Assembly (NCBI RefSeq): GCF_003014555.1
Contig: NZ_PYGE01000001.1
Location: 124,001-188,000 of the forward strand
DNA length: 64,000 bases
Source: Haloactinopolyspora alba
GTDB taxonomy: Bacteria; Actinomycetota; Actinomycetes; Jiangellales; Jiangellaceae
Reading direction: 5' to 3'
Positions 39,861 through 47,099 of the stretch are shown in pieces. The number at the start of each line of letters is the position of its first letter. Position 1 is the first letter of the stretch. The translations under genes were made by a program, and so were the position numbers. A model generated the notes under the pieces. The model searched no databases. It was not told the origin of the DNA and was given only the letters and a program-made list of their open reading frames with translations.

Positions 39861-40220
39861 GTGGCCCCCGCGCCGCTCGTAGACGTGACCTATGCACCGG
39901 ACGTCGCCGAGTCGACGCTGCGCGAGCTGGGGTCAGTGCTGCCGCACCTGGTGTCCGAGGCCGTGAAATGTCCGGAAGAGCCCTACGACGGGAACCTGCA
40001 GCCCGGTGACGTCGAGATCCGGTTCCGGGCACTGGGCCCGTTGGATCGCAGCGGCCTGAATGTGGTGATCGAGATCAAGTCCAAGTGGTTCCAGAGCAGG
40101 GCCGCCAACCAGCAGGAACGCGTCAACAAGCTGCGCGAGGCCATCCGGTCAGCGACCAGATTGAGTGGCTTCGGCGTGTACCTATCACTGCCGCTGGCCG
40201 CGTGGGCACAGGACCCCTGA
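39861..40220 (+). CDS. Tautomerase-like hypothetical protein
   Basis: The roughly 119-residue frame from the GTG at 39861 starts APAPLVDVTYAPDVAEST, continues LRELGSVLPHLVSEAV, and has strands DVEIRFRALGP and LNVVIEIKSKWF. The beta-alpha-beta rhythm and the Pro close to the N-terminus recall tautomerase/CHMI-like proteins, but the catalytic Pro cannot be confirmed without the true start. TACAGT just before the GTG could be a -10 of a leaderless transcript. The frame extends upstream to 39732 with poorer composition. Confidence 0.5.
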   Translation: MAPAPLVDVTYAPDVAESTLRELGSVLPHLVSEAVKCPEEPYDGNLQPGDVEIRFRALGPLDRSGLNVVIEIKSKWFQSRAANQQERVNKLREAIRSATRLSGFGVYLSLPLAAWAQDP

Positions 40221-40279
40221 CGAGCTTCGCTCCGGTACCGCGACCGTCCGCTGGACGGGGCCATTCGGAGGCAAATGAC

Positions 40280-41137
40280 CTACGTCGCGTCGGGGTTTCG
40301 CGCAGCGGCGCGGGCGCGGCTGATCGTCTCCGGCGACGCCGGTGGTGCAGCGCGGCAGTCCGGGCAGCGTGCGGCCTGTTGGAGCGGATGGATCCCGCAC
40401 GGATCCCCCGGAGTCGGTGTGGGTCGCCAGCGCTGCGGGTCTCGCTGAACCGAGGTGAGCACATACGCGGACGGGCGTTTCACTCTTGCCGCGGCGGCGT
40501 CGAGGATCGACTTCGCGATCTCGGTGCCCTCATCGACGGTGAGCCCGGGGCGTTGCAGGGTGTCGCGGAGCTTGTCGATGAGTCCGGCGGCCACGGCAGC
40601 AGGATCGTTGACGTCCCCGACGGCCGGAGCCGGATCCGGGCTCACATCCTCACCGCGACGGCTGGTCCGGGGTTGCTGTGCGCGAGATTCGTCTCGTGCG
40701 AGGTGGGCGGGGAGGGTGAGTTCGTAGCGAGCGCCGTATCGGCGTTGCTGGCCCCGCCGCGGACGTCCTCCGCCGTGGGTCAGGCGTTTCAGATAACCGG
40801 CGGCGACGAGGCGCCGTAGCTGGGTCCGCACGTGACGCACCGACCGGCGGCACATCGTGGCGATGCGCTTCTCCCCGGCGAACATGCGGGTGCCGTCGAC
40901 GGCAGCGAAATGGGCACATGCCAGCGCGACGTGGTGTGCGGCCGCAGTCAGGTTGTCGACCTCACCGAGGGCCCGTTGCCAGGCGAACTTGCCCGTCCGG
41001 ATCAGGTCACGCAGGTGACACTCGTCGCGCCACGACGGGTAGCCCCAGATCACCCCGGTGGCTACGCTGTGATCGTTGGACACTCGTGCTGTCCAATCGT
41101 TGGGTTGGAGCCCCCGTGGCAGCGAGGGCTTCGACAT
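40280..41137 (-). CDS. Winged-helix protein with C-terminal Cys pair (replication-type)
   Basis: The 285-residue protein contains a winged-helix region (EKRIATMCRRSVRHVRTQLR, then RLVAAGYLKRL) followed by a basic linker. The C-terminal helical part ends with a zinc-knuckle-like CGIH...CPDC. The arrangement resembles helix-turn-helix replication or partition proteins of actinobacterial ICEs; the exact role is not shown. Its ATG is immediately after the stop of 41140-41991 (TGAACATG), so it is translationally coupled. Confidence 0.6.
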   Translation of the reverse strand: MSKPSLPRGLQPNDWTARVSNDHSVATGVIWGYPSWRDECHLRDLIRTGKFAWQRALGEVDNLTAAAHHVALACAHFAAVDGTRMFAGEKRIATMCRRSVRHVRTQLRRLVAAGYLKRLTHGGGRPRRGQQRRYGARYELTLPAHLARDESRAQQPRTSRRGEDVSPDPAPAVGDVNDPAAVAAGLIDKLRDTLQRPGLTVDEGTEIAKSILDAAAARVKRPSAYVLTSVQRDPQRWRPTPTPGDPCGIHPLQQAARCPDCRAAPPASPETISRARAAARNPDAT

Positions 41138-41139
41138 GT

Positions 41140-41991
41140 TCAGGCGGCGCTGAGCGCAAATTCCGACTCGCGTGCCCGGGTGGCCTGCCGGAACGGGGAC
41201 GCGAACCGCGCGAACCGCGCGGCGGCCGCGCGGTCGATCGATGCCCACGGCAGTTCGCCACGCTCCGGTGCCTGGCGCAGCGCCAGCCACGCCGAGCTCG
41301 CCGGGCCGCCCCTGCGGGTACCGATCAGCAGTTCGAGCAACGCGCGGCGCTGATCACGATCGAGCCCGTCCAGGCGAGTGGACTGGTAGACCTCGGTGTG
41401 CGCATGTGAGCGGCGCACCGTGGACAGCACATCCAGCACCGCGCTGATCGCGTCGTCGGTCGCCGCTGCCGGCGCGCCCGCGGCGACAAGTTGGTCACGC
41501 AGCTCCCGCAACGCGGCATCCCACCCGCCCGTCCACGCAGGCACTGCGGCGCCGGCCGTCGGGTCCTGCGTCGGATCACCCACGTGGTCCGTCGGTGGGT
41601 GGTCGACGCCCAGGCGCGTGGCCGTGTGCGCCTCGACGCGCCGCTCGGTACGGGTCGACTCGCGGGCGCGGCGTTCCGACACCCCAAGTTCATCACCCAG
41701 CTCGGCCGCTCGGGCCTGGCGGCGCATCACCGTGTGCAGCACGGCCCACGGTGACCGCGCGCCTGCGACATAGGCGGCGTGCTGCGCGAGGTACTCCCAG
41801 CCGAGTCCGACCAGATGCGGCACCCGGTGCGCGTCCCGGACGTCGGAACGCTGCCGATTCACCAGTGCCGACGCCTTGTCCCACAGCGCCGAGATGACCA
41901 CCCGACCCAACGGCCCATCCCAGCCGCCTTCCTGTGGCATCCGGGCTAGAGCCTGCCGCAGACCGTCGTCAGTGCGCACGTCGAAGATCAC
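41140..41991 (-). CDS. Hypothetical ICE protein with HTH-like middle
   Basis: The 283-residue protein has GRVVISALWDKASALVNRQR, HLVGLGWEYLAQHAAYV and a sigma-like or HTH-like VMRRQARAAELGDELGVSER segment, then a helical C-terminus. I do not recognise a named family. The middle part may bind DNA. It is the central gene of a three-gene set (41988-42398, this gene, 40280-41137) with 4-bp and -2-bp junctions, which could form a regulatory or replication module. Confidence 0.6.
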   Translation of the reverse strand: MIFDVRTDDGLRQALARMPQEGGWDGPLGRVVISALWDKASALVNRQRSDVRDAHRVPHLVGLGWEYLAQHAAYVAGARSPWAVLHTVMRRQARAAELGDELGVSERRARESTRTERRVEAHTATRLGVDHPPTDHVGDPTQDPTAGAAVPAWTGGWDAALRELRDQLVAAGAPAAATDDAISAVLDVLSTVRRSHAHTEVYQSTRLDGLDRDQRRALLELLIGTRRGGPASSAWLALRQAPERGELPWASIDRAAAARFARFASPFRQATRARESEFALSAA

Positions 41992-42398
41992 GACGCACCT
42001 CCACCAGCCACCCCATGCCGAGGCAGCAGCAACGCGCGACCGCGCCGCGCCTGCATCGCCTCCAACGCCAGACCGAGGAAGCGATCCCCCAGGCCCAGCA
42101 CGTCAGTCAGGTCGATCGCCGTGTGCCGACCACCGCTCCACAGGTTCCGCCCCAGAGCGAGCAGGACCCGCTCCCCCGACGACCAGGTGCCCTCGGCCAG
42201 AATCGCGGCCCAGTCGATCGCCTCGTGTTCGTCGTCGACGTGCGACCACACCCGCCAGTCATCAGCGAACAGCGGATCGCACAGAATCGCGACCGCCGAG
42301 GCCGCCTCACCGTCACCGTCCACGGCGCGACGGGCCAGCCACCAGTCCGGTCGCTCAACGCCCGCCACGGAGCCGTCGGCGCTCCTAGAATCAGACAT
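41988..42398 (-). CDS. Hypothetical ICE protein
   Basis: The 136-residue protein (WWLARRAVDGDGEAASAVAI, AILAEGTWSSGERVLLAL, DLTDVLGLGDRFLGLALEAM) is helical and soluble. A similar size and pattern is found in small mobile-element proteins of unknown role. AGGGAGG precedes the ATG at 42398, and the stop overlaps the next start by 4 bp. It is the first gene of the three-gene run; a terminator lies directly upstream. Confidence 0.65.
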   Translation of the reverse strand: MSDSRSADGSVAGVERPDWWLARRAVDGDGEAASAVAILCDPLFADDWRVWSHVDDEHEAIDWAAILAEGTWSSGERVLLALGRNLWSGGRHTAIDLTDVLGLGDRFLGLALEAMQARRGRALLLPRHGVAGGGAS

Positions 42399-42425
42399 GC
42401 CGAACCTCCCTGCTGAGGTTTGGAA

Positions 42426-42468
42426 GGCGCGGGGGCGAACGGTTGGTAGCCAGTGGCGCCCCCGCGCC
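42426..42468. terminator. Perfect 12-bp GC hairpin after the excisionase gene
   Basis: GGCGCGGGGGCG (42426) pairs perfectly with CGCCCCCGCGCC (42457) around a 19-base loop. It separates the excisionase-like gene (minus) from the next minus-strand operon. AAACTTTGTG lies on its right side. Confidence 0.65.
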
Positions 42469-42504
42469 GGCTAAGAAACTTTGTGTAGCGCTACGCGCTA
42501 TTGA

Positions 42505-42762
42505 TCAGGCGGCACTCGACGGGATCACGTAGTCGGCAGCGTCTACCGCCGCCTGCGTCGACGTCGCCGCATCGACCATCGCGTCCAACGCCTTCGCCGG
42601 CACGATCAACCGGCCCCGGATCTTCACCGCCGGGAACTCCCCATCGGCGATCGCCCGGTACACCGTCATCGTCGACATCCCGAACATCCGCGCCACCTCC
42701 GCGACGGAGTAGAACCGTCGCCGTTCCGGGGCATCGGAACTCTCCACGTGAGCTGTCAGCAT
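42505..42762 (-). CDS. Excisionase-like MerR-type HTH protein
   Basis: The 85-residue protein has the BldC/Xis-type motif FYSVAEVARMFGMSTMTVYR, then AIADGEFPAVKIRGRLIVPA. That is the compact winged helix of excisionases and recombination directionality factors. With the integrase 4.4 kb away and a divergent GntR gene with a dyad operator, it is a candidate directionality factor for ICE excision. ATG 42762 follows GGGACGG; an upstream GTG at 42771 is possible. Confidence 0.78.
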   Translation of the reverse strand: MLTAHVESSDAPERRRFYSVAEVARMFGMSTMTVYRAIADGEFPAVKIRGRLIVPAKALDAMVDAATSTQAAVDAADYVIPSSAA

Positions 42763-42805
42763 CCGTCCCACCGGTCCACTCCCATCACTGAGCCAACAGA
42801 TGACT

Positions 42806-42833
42806 CTAGGTTACATAGTGAACCTAGGTTCAT
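42806..42833. promoter_or_regulatory. Divergent operator between excisionase and GntR genes
   Basis: Two overlapping dyads are visible: AGGTTACATAGTGAACCT (42808-42825) and the perfect palindrome GAACCTAGGTTC (42820-42831). They contain GT-N-AC-type half-sites as in GntR operators. The region is AT-richer than its surroundings and lies between the divergent starts at 42762 and 42893. Confidence 0.6.
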
Positions 42834-42892
42834 CAACTGTCTCGTGTCTCCTCAAGGCGTCGTACGGAATCCCGAACCGCTAACCTCGTCGC

Positions 42893-43285
42893 ATGAAGGT
42901 GCGTGACGAGGACCCGCGGCCGCGGTACGTGCAGGTCGCCGACGACCTACGTCACTCCATAACGACCGGGGCGCTGACAGCCGGCGAGAAACTGCCCGCG
43001 GCGCGTGAGCTTGCCGAAGAGTATGGCGTCGCACCGATGACGGCGCAGAAGGCGGTCGACGTCCTCAAGTCCGAAGGGGTCCTGTACGGCGCGGTCGGGC
43101 GCGGCACTTTCGTGCGAGCAGCTGCCTCGTCGGACGACAGCGCCGAGCCCAGCGCCGACTTCACCGCACTGATGGCGGAGATCGAGCAACTACGAGCTGC
43201 TGTCCGCGAGCAGATGGGCCAACTCGACCAGCGGCTCACCAAACTGGAGGACGAGGTCCATCGGCCTCGGCAGCAAGACTCGTGA
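42893..43285 (+). CDS. GntR-family regulator (short, YtrA-like)
   Basis: The 130-residue protein has a GntR winged helix (YVQVADDLRHSITTGALTAG, then AEEYGVAPMTAQKAVDVLKS and GRGTFV) followed by a coiled tail instead of a ligand domain. TAACCT about 8 bases before the ATG suggests a leaderless transcript. Divergent from the excisionase-like gene, it is a good candidate for the repressor that keeps the ICE integrated, as pSAM2 Pra/KorSA-type regulators do. Its domain resembles the C-terminal GntR domain of the integrase. Confidence 0.87.
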   Translation: MKVRDEDPRPRYVQVADDLRHSITTGALTAGEKLPAARELAEEYGVAPMTAQKAVDVLKSEGVLYGAVGRGTFVRAAASSDDSAEPSADFTALMAEIEQLRAAVREQMGQLDQRLTKLEDEVHRPRQQDS

Positions 43286-43433
43286 CTCGCTCACGCAGGT
43301 CCGCGGCTGTGCTCTCGATCTCTTCAGCCAGCATCCGAAGTTCGGCTCGAATGCGCCGCTGTTCGGAGTCGGACAACACTCGCCACACCTCCTTACTTGT
43401 CCACTCGACGATCTCGAGGGCAACTACCGCCAA
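43236..43433 (-). CDS. Small coiled-coil hypothetical, antisense overlap
   Basis: The 65-residue frame (EIVEWTSKEVWRVLSDSEQ, RRIRAELRMLAEEIESTA) has a credible amphipathic helix and balanced composition. It overlaps the 3' end of the GntR gene by 50 bp and starts at a TTG without a clear ribosome binding site. It is listed because the helix is unlike neighbouring shadow frames. Confidence 0.4.
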   Translation of the reverse strand: MAVVALEIVEWTSKEVWRVLSDSEQRRIRAELRMLAEEIESTAADLRERVTSLAAEADGPRPPVW

Positions 43434-43535
43434 CTACGCTTGGTAGCGAATCACGCTCGACACCTCGCTGTGCGTAGTGAACGCACCACAGGGTGGTGAA
43501 AGCGGTGAAAGCTGTCGGCCGCGCAGGGGTGGGCA

Positions 43536-44942
43536 ATGGTGCAGGGACGTACCCGCAATGACCAATTGGCCGCGTTGATCGACGAAGCGCGCTGGTCACA
43601 CGGACAGGCAGCATCGGCGCTCGTCCGTGTCGCTCTCGAGAACGGCGCCGATGAGCTCGCCGGCGTCGGGCGTTCGCACGTATCGCATTGGGTCCGCGGG
43701 ACGCGTCCGTCTGGCCGAAGCAGTGTATTGCTATGTGAAGCTCTATCCCGCAGACTGGGTCGCGTCGTCAGTCTCGAGGACGCCGGACTGGGTACCGATC
43801 AGCAGACTTCGGAACTGACCGCCGACTGGCACACCGATACGCTGACTGCACTGGCCGCCCTCGGGAGCGTCGACTTGGACATGGACCGCAGACGGGCACT
43901 GAGCGCGCTGACCTACGGCGTCGCCGCCGCAGCGCTGCCCAGTGACGGCTGGTGGGGACAGATGGCCGAGCGCGGGCGGCACCGGAACACGTCGGGCGGC
44001 AGAGTCGGCCGCGGTGACGTCGACGCCGTTCAGGACATGGTCGCCATGTTCTCCCAGATGGACCAACGCCGCGGCGGCGGTCACGCGCGCGCCACCGTCG
44101 TTCAATACCTGTCGTCGGACGTTGCCAAGCACCTCACCGGCACGTTCCACGACGATCAAGTGCGGCGGGACATGTTCTCGGCAGCCAGCGAACTCGCCTA
44201 CCTGTCGGGCTGGATGGCCTTCGACAACAGTGAGCACGCCACCGCCCAGCAGTACTTCAGCGTCGCCACCAAACTCGCCGCCGAAGCCGGCGACGCGCCC
44301 ATGGCCGGGCACATCCTCCGGGCCATGGCCCACCAGGCCGTCGACCTCGGACACCCATCCCGAGCGTTGAAGATCGCCAACGCATCCGTGGACGGTCCCC
44401 GCTACGTAGAAGCCAGCCCACGCGAACGTGCACTCCTCGGCGTCGTCCACGCTCGAGCCCTCGCCGCCCACGGCGACAAGAACAAAGCCGTCGCGGCCCT
44501 GAATCGAGCAGAATCGGACCTCGGCGCAGCTGGACCAGGCGACAACGAACCTCGCCGTGTGTTCTTCTTCTCCGAGGCCAGCCTGGCCCACGAAACCGCC
44601 TGCACCCTCCGCGACATCGGCGACCTCGACGGCGCCGTACGAGAGTTCCGCCGCAGCGTCCGCACCCGCCAAGCCAGCACGTTCACGCGCACACACGCCG
44701 TCACCCTCGGCTACCTCGGCTCTGTCCAGGTCGAGCAGGGCAACCTCGACAACGGGTGCGCCACCTGGTCACAAGCGCTGGACATCATGGACGGCATCCG
44801 TTCGGGCCGCACCCGTCAGACCGCCCGCGACATGCGCGCCGCACTCTCCCCATTTCGCCGGCGCCACGTCCGCGCAGCCGAAGAACTCGACGCGAGAGCA
44901 GCCGCCTACCTCGACACCACAGGCGGACTGTCGACACGCTGA
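43536..44942 (+). CDS. TPR-containing HTH regulator
   Basis: The 468-residue protein has an N-terminal XRE-like segment (DQLAALIDEARWSHGQAASA, VGRSHVSHWVRGTRPSG). A linker with RRRALSAL follows, then TPR-like repeats from about residue 170 to 430 (GWMAFDNSEHATAQQYFSVA, AHILRAMAHQAVDLGHPSRA, GYLGSVQVEQGNLDNGCATW). Such proteins occur in Streptomyces as regulators or signalling proteins that bind peptides through the TPR part. The start ATG at 43536 lies 103 bp after the small antisense ORF. Its position before TrmO suggests cargo rather than core. Confidence 0.8.
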   Translation: MVQGRTRNDQLAALIDEARWSHGQAASALVRVALENGADELAGVGRSHVSHWVRGTRPSGRSSVLLCEALSRRLGRVVSLEDAGLGTDQQTSELTADWHTDTLTALAALGSVDLDMDRRRALSALTYGVAAAALPSDGWWGQMAERGRHRNTSGGRVGRGDVDAVQDMVAMFSQMDQRRGGGHARATVVQYLSSDVAKHLTGTFHDDQVRRDMFSAASELAYLSGWMAFDNSEHATAQQYFSVATKLAAEAGDAPMAGHILRAMAHQAVDLGHPSRALKIANASVDGPRYVEASPRERALLGVVHARALAAHGDKNKAVAALNRAESDLGAAGPGDNEPRRVFFFSEASLAHETACTLRDIGDLDGAVREFRRSVRTRQASTFTRTHAVTLGYLGSVQVEQGNLDNGCATWSQALDIMDGIRSGRTRQTARDMRAALSPFRRRHVRAAEELDARAAAYLDTTGGLSTR

Positions 44943-45000
44943 CATCGATAGAGTCGCAGAGCCCACACCACCTCAGCCGAACCCGCACCGGAGGACGACC

Positions 45001-45483
45001 ATGCCCGAAACGTTCGACGTCGTACCCGTCGCCCACGTCGTCGGGGGACGCACCGAACCCACCGACGACTACTGGGGCGGCACCCGCGCGATCGTGCGCA
45101 TCGACAACGCCCGATTCACCACAGACGCCACCAAAGGGCTGGACGCGTTCTCCCATCTCGAGCTCGTCTTCCGCTTCCACCTCACCGACCAGTCCGACCT
45201 CAACCTCGGAGCCCGCCGACCCCGCAACAACCCCCACTGGCCCGAAGTCGGCACATTCGGACACCGCAACATGCGCCGACTCAACTGGCTCGGCGTCTCC
45301 CGCTGCCACCTGCTCAAAGTCGACGGACTCGACCTGCACGTCGAAGACCTCGACGCCGTCGACGGCACCCCCGTGCTCGACATCAAGCCCTGGTTCACCG
45401 AGATGGGACCCCGCGGCGAGATCCACCAGCCCGAATGGACAACCACCATGCTCCGCGACTACTACGAACCGCCCGAGGTGTGA
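45001..45483 (+). CDS. TrmO-like tRNA methyltransferase (TsaA/UPF0066)
   Basis: The 160-residue protein has the short beta-barrel features of the TsaA/TrmO family: DDYWGGTRAIVRIDN, THLELVFRFHL-type strand (FSHLELVFRFHL), RNNPHWPEVGTFGHRNMRRLNWLG and VLDIKPWF. Family members methylate N6 of t6A at position 37 of tRNA-Thr. A GGAGG ribosome binding site precedes the ATG at 45001; the much longer frame from 44557 is a shadow of the TPR gene. It is 58 bp after that gene and probably co-transcribed. Confidence 0.85.
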   Translation: MPETFDVVPVAHVVGGRTEPTDDYWGGTRAIVRIDNARFTTDATKGLDAFSHLELVFRFHLTDQSDLNLGARRPRNNPHWPEVGTFGHRNMRRLNWLGVSRCHLLKVDGLDLHVEDLDAVDGTPVLDIKPWFTEMGPRGEIHQPEWTTTMLRDYYEPPEV

Positions 45484-45540
45484 CACTCGCTGCTGGGGAG
45501 CGACCGTGAGCTACGGCGATTCCCGTCAGGTCCCGCGGTC

Positions 45541-45981
45541 CTATCGAGCGCCGGCCGCCGCAGCTGTGTCGGCGTGATCCGGGTCAGATTCGGACTCGTG
45601 TGGGTCGTCGGCGGTGAGCTGGTGGGCGCGCTGGTACGACACTCCGAGGACGGTGCCGATGTCGCGCACCGTCAACCCGGCCTCTCGCAGTGATCGGGCC
45701 GCCGTGCGCACTTCTTTCGCTGCTCCGGAGTTCGCGCGCGCCGCGGCCTCGCGGAGTTCGGCTGCATGCGTGAGGTGGTCCTCGACATCGTCCGGCAGAA
45801 CCGGACGGACCTCGACCTCGACCTGGCTCTCGTCGACGCCGGCGACGAAGGCGATCGCCTCGCGGTGCACCTCCGCCGCCTGGGCCAGCCGCGCCACCTG
45901 TGAGATCGCACCGGGATACTGATCGCACTGTACGACCCACCACTTGCCGCTACGGGTCGCGGTGGCCGTGTACGTGGTCAT
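45541..45981 (-). CDS. hicB: HicB-like antitoxin
   Basis: The 146-residue protein has the HicB RNase H-like fold start (TYTATATRSGKWWVVQCDQY, PGAISQVARLAQAAEVHREA) and a C-terminal HTH (REAGLTVRDIGTVLGVSYQR). It neutralises HicA and probably autoregulates. The ATG overlaps the HicA stop by 4 bp, so toxin precedes antitoxin as in classic hicAB. The C-terminal tail is acidic and long. Confidence 0.82.
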   Translation of the reverse strand: MTTYTATATRSGKWWVVQCDQYPGAISQVARLAQAAEVHREAIAFVAGVDESQVEVEVRPVLPDDVEDHLTHAAELREAAARANSGAAKEVRTAARSLREAGLTVRDIGTVLGVSYQRAHQLTADDPHESESDPDHADTAAAAGAR

Positions 45982-46190
45982 CGCTTCCACCATCCCTTCC
46001 CGAGCGCCGGCTCGAGCTGCTTGTACAGCGCCTCAACCGCACCCTCGGCGACCTCGCTGTGCCGTCCGATGGTCGTACGCACCGTGCCGACCAACAGCCT
46101 CGTATGGTTGCCGCCCTCGGTGACCTCGAACTGCACGCCGGCCTCCTTCGCGGCACGGCGGATCTTCTTGATGACTGCCGTCCGCTTCAC
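45978..46190 (-). CDS. hicA: HicA-like mRNA interferase toxin
   Basis: The 70-residue protein (VIKKIRRAAKEAGVQFEVTE, GGNHTRLLVG, RHSEVAEGAVEALYKQL) matches HicA, a double-stranded RNA-binding-fold toxin whose catalytic His is in the GGNHT segment. Together with HicB it should act as a maintenance or addiction module for the ICE. It is followed by HicB with a 4-bp overlap. Confidence 0.82.
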   Translation of the reverse strand: MKRTAVIKKIRRAAKEAGVQFEVTEGGNHTRLLVGTVRTTIGRHSEVAEGAVEALYKQLEPALGKGWWKR

Positions 46191-46277
46191 CAGCGTAGTC
46201 CACCCTCCGCTAGACAGATCAAGTCAAGACCGCCCTTTCACGTGTAGGCGCCCTATTGGTCACGAGTCGGCGCCGTG

Positions 46278-46853
46278 TCACCGCACGGCCCAGCGCGGGT
46301 CGTAGTCCGGATGCGCGGCATAGGCCGTGGCCGCGATCCGCAACAGGTCCTCGTCACGCTGCGAGAGCCGCCCGTCACCGCGCGGCCAGCCGAGAACCCG
46401 ATCGATCAGCCGGGCGAGCGCCCGACTACTGGGGTCGTTACCGTCGTCGGCCTCGACGCTGCGCGCCACGAGGAACGCCACCAACGGATACCGCCGCGCC
46501 AACGCGTCACGCCCACCGGGTCCGACCGCCCGGTCCCGAGCGTCAATGACCATGTCCGCGACATCCGGTGGCAGACCACAGATCGGGCACGCCTCACCGC
46601 GCTGGAACGCCCAAGCCACACTCCGAGCGTCTCCGTCGCAGCCAGGGCACACATACTCGAACCCCTCGTCACCATCGTCCCGGTCTCCGCCAGCCCCGTA
46701 AGCGTCCTCGCTACGCTCACGCAGCTGCCGCAACGAATTCACCGCGCGCCCATGCTTCTCCACAACGCCGTCGCGAAGATCGTCGACCACGTCGAAGACA
46801 TGTTCCACAAGTTCATGATCAGGAATGCTCTCGGACTGGGTAGAGTCCTGCAT
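46278..46853 (-). CDS. Hypothetical zinc-ribbon protein
   Basis: The 191-residue protein has a helical N-terminus (HELVEHVFDVVDDLRDGVVE), a zinc ribbon of two CxxC pairs (VCPGCDGDARS and ACPICGLPPD) and a helical C-terminal half. GGAGG lies nine bases before the ATG at 46853. A weaker leader-motif copy lies about 160 bp upstream. Function unknown. Confidence 0.68.
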   Translation of the reverse strand: MQDSTQSESIPDHELVEHVFDVVDDLRDGVVEKHGRAVNSLRQLRERSEDAYGAGGDRDDGDEGFEYVCPGCDGDARSVAWAFQRGEACPICGLPPDVADMVIDARDRAVGPGGRDALARRYPLVAFLVARSVEADDGNDPSSRALARLIDRVLGWPRGDGRLSQRDEDLLRIAATAYAAHPDYDPRWAVR

Positions 46854-46892
46854 TGGGTTCGCCTCCTGCTGGTTCAGGGTGGTGGATCAAGT

Positions 46893-46922
46893 CCCTGCCC
46901 GGAGTTGCCGCTCCGGGCAGGG
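46893..46922. terminator. Perfect 12-bp hairpin between integrase and zinc-ribbon gene
   Basis: CCCTGCCCGGAG (46893) pairs exactly with CTCCGGGCAGGG (46911) with a six-base loop. It lies 178 bp past the integrase stop (minus strand) and 40 bp before the next minus-strand start. Confidence 0.6.
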
Positions 46923-47012
46923 GCGCTACCGCTACTACGTCGCCGCTCCTCTCGGCGCTCGGCGCGATACAGACGTCGGACTACCGGCCACGCGCCTACG
47001 CGGATGACCGCC

Positions 47013-47043
47013 TCATATATGTGGGTGCGGAGCAGCGCGCACA
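47013..47043 (-). promoter_or_regulatory. ICE leader motif, weak copy 9
   Basis: Toward 46853: TGTGCGC, 9-bp spacer, CACCC, ACATA, then TATGAG instead of GTGAG. It lies 160 bp from the start with the hairpin in between. This is the poorest copy. Confidence 0.35.
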
Positions 47044-47099
47044 CGCGCGCGCCCGCAGTGATCACAGACGTCAAGGCTCGCCGACGGGGGCGACCAGAC

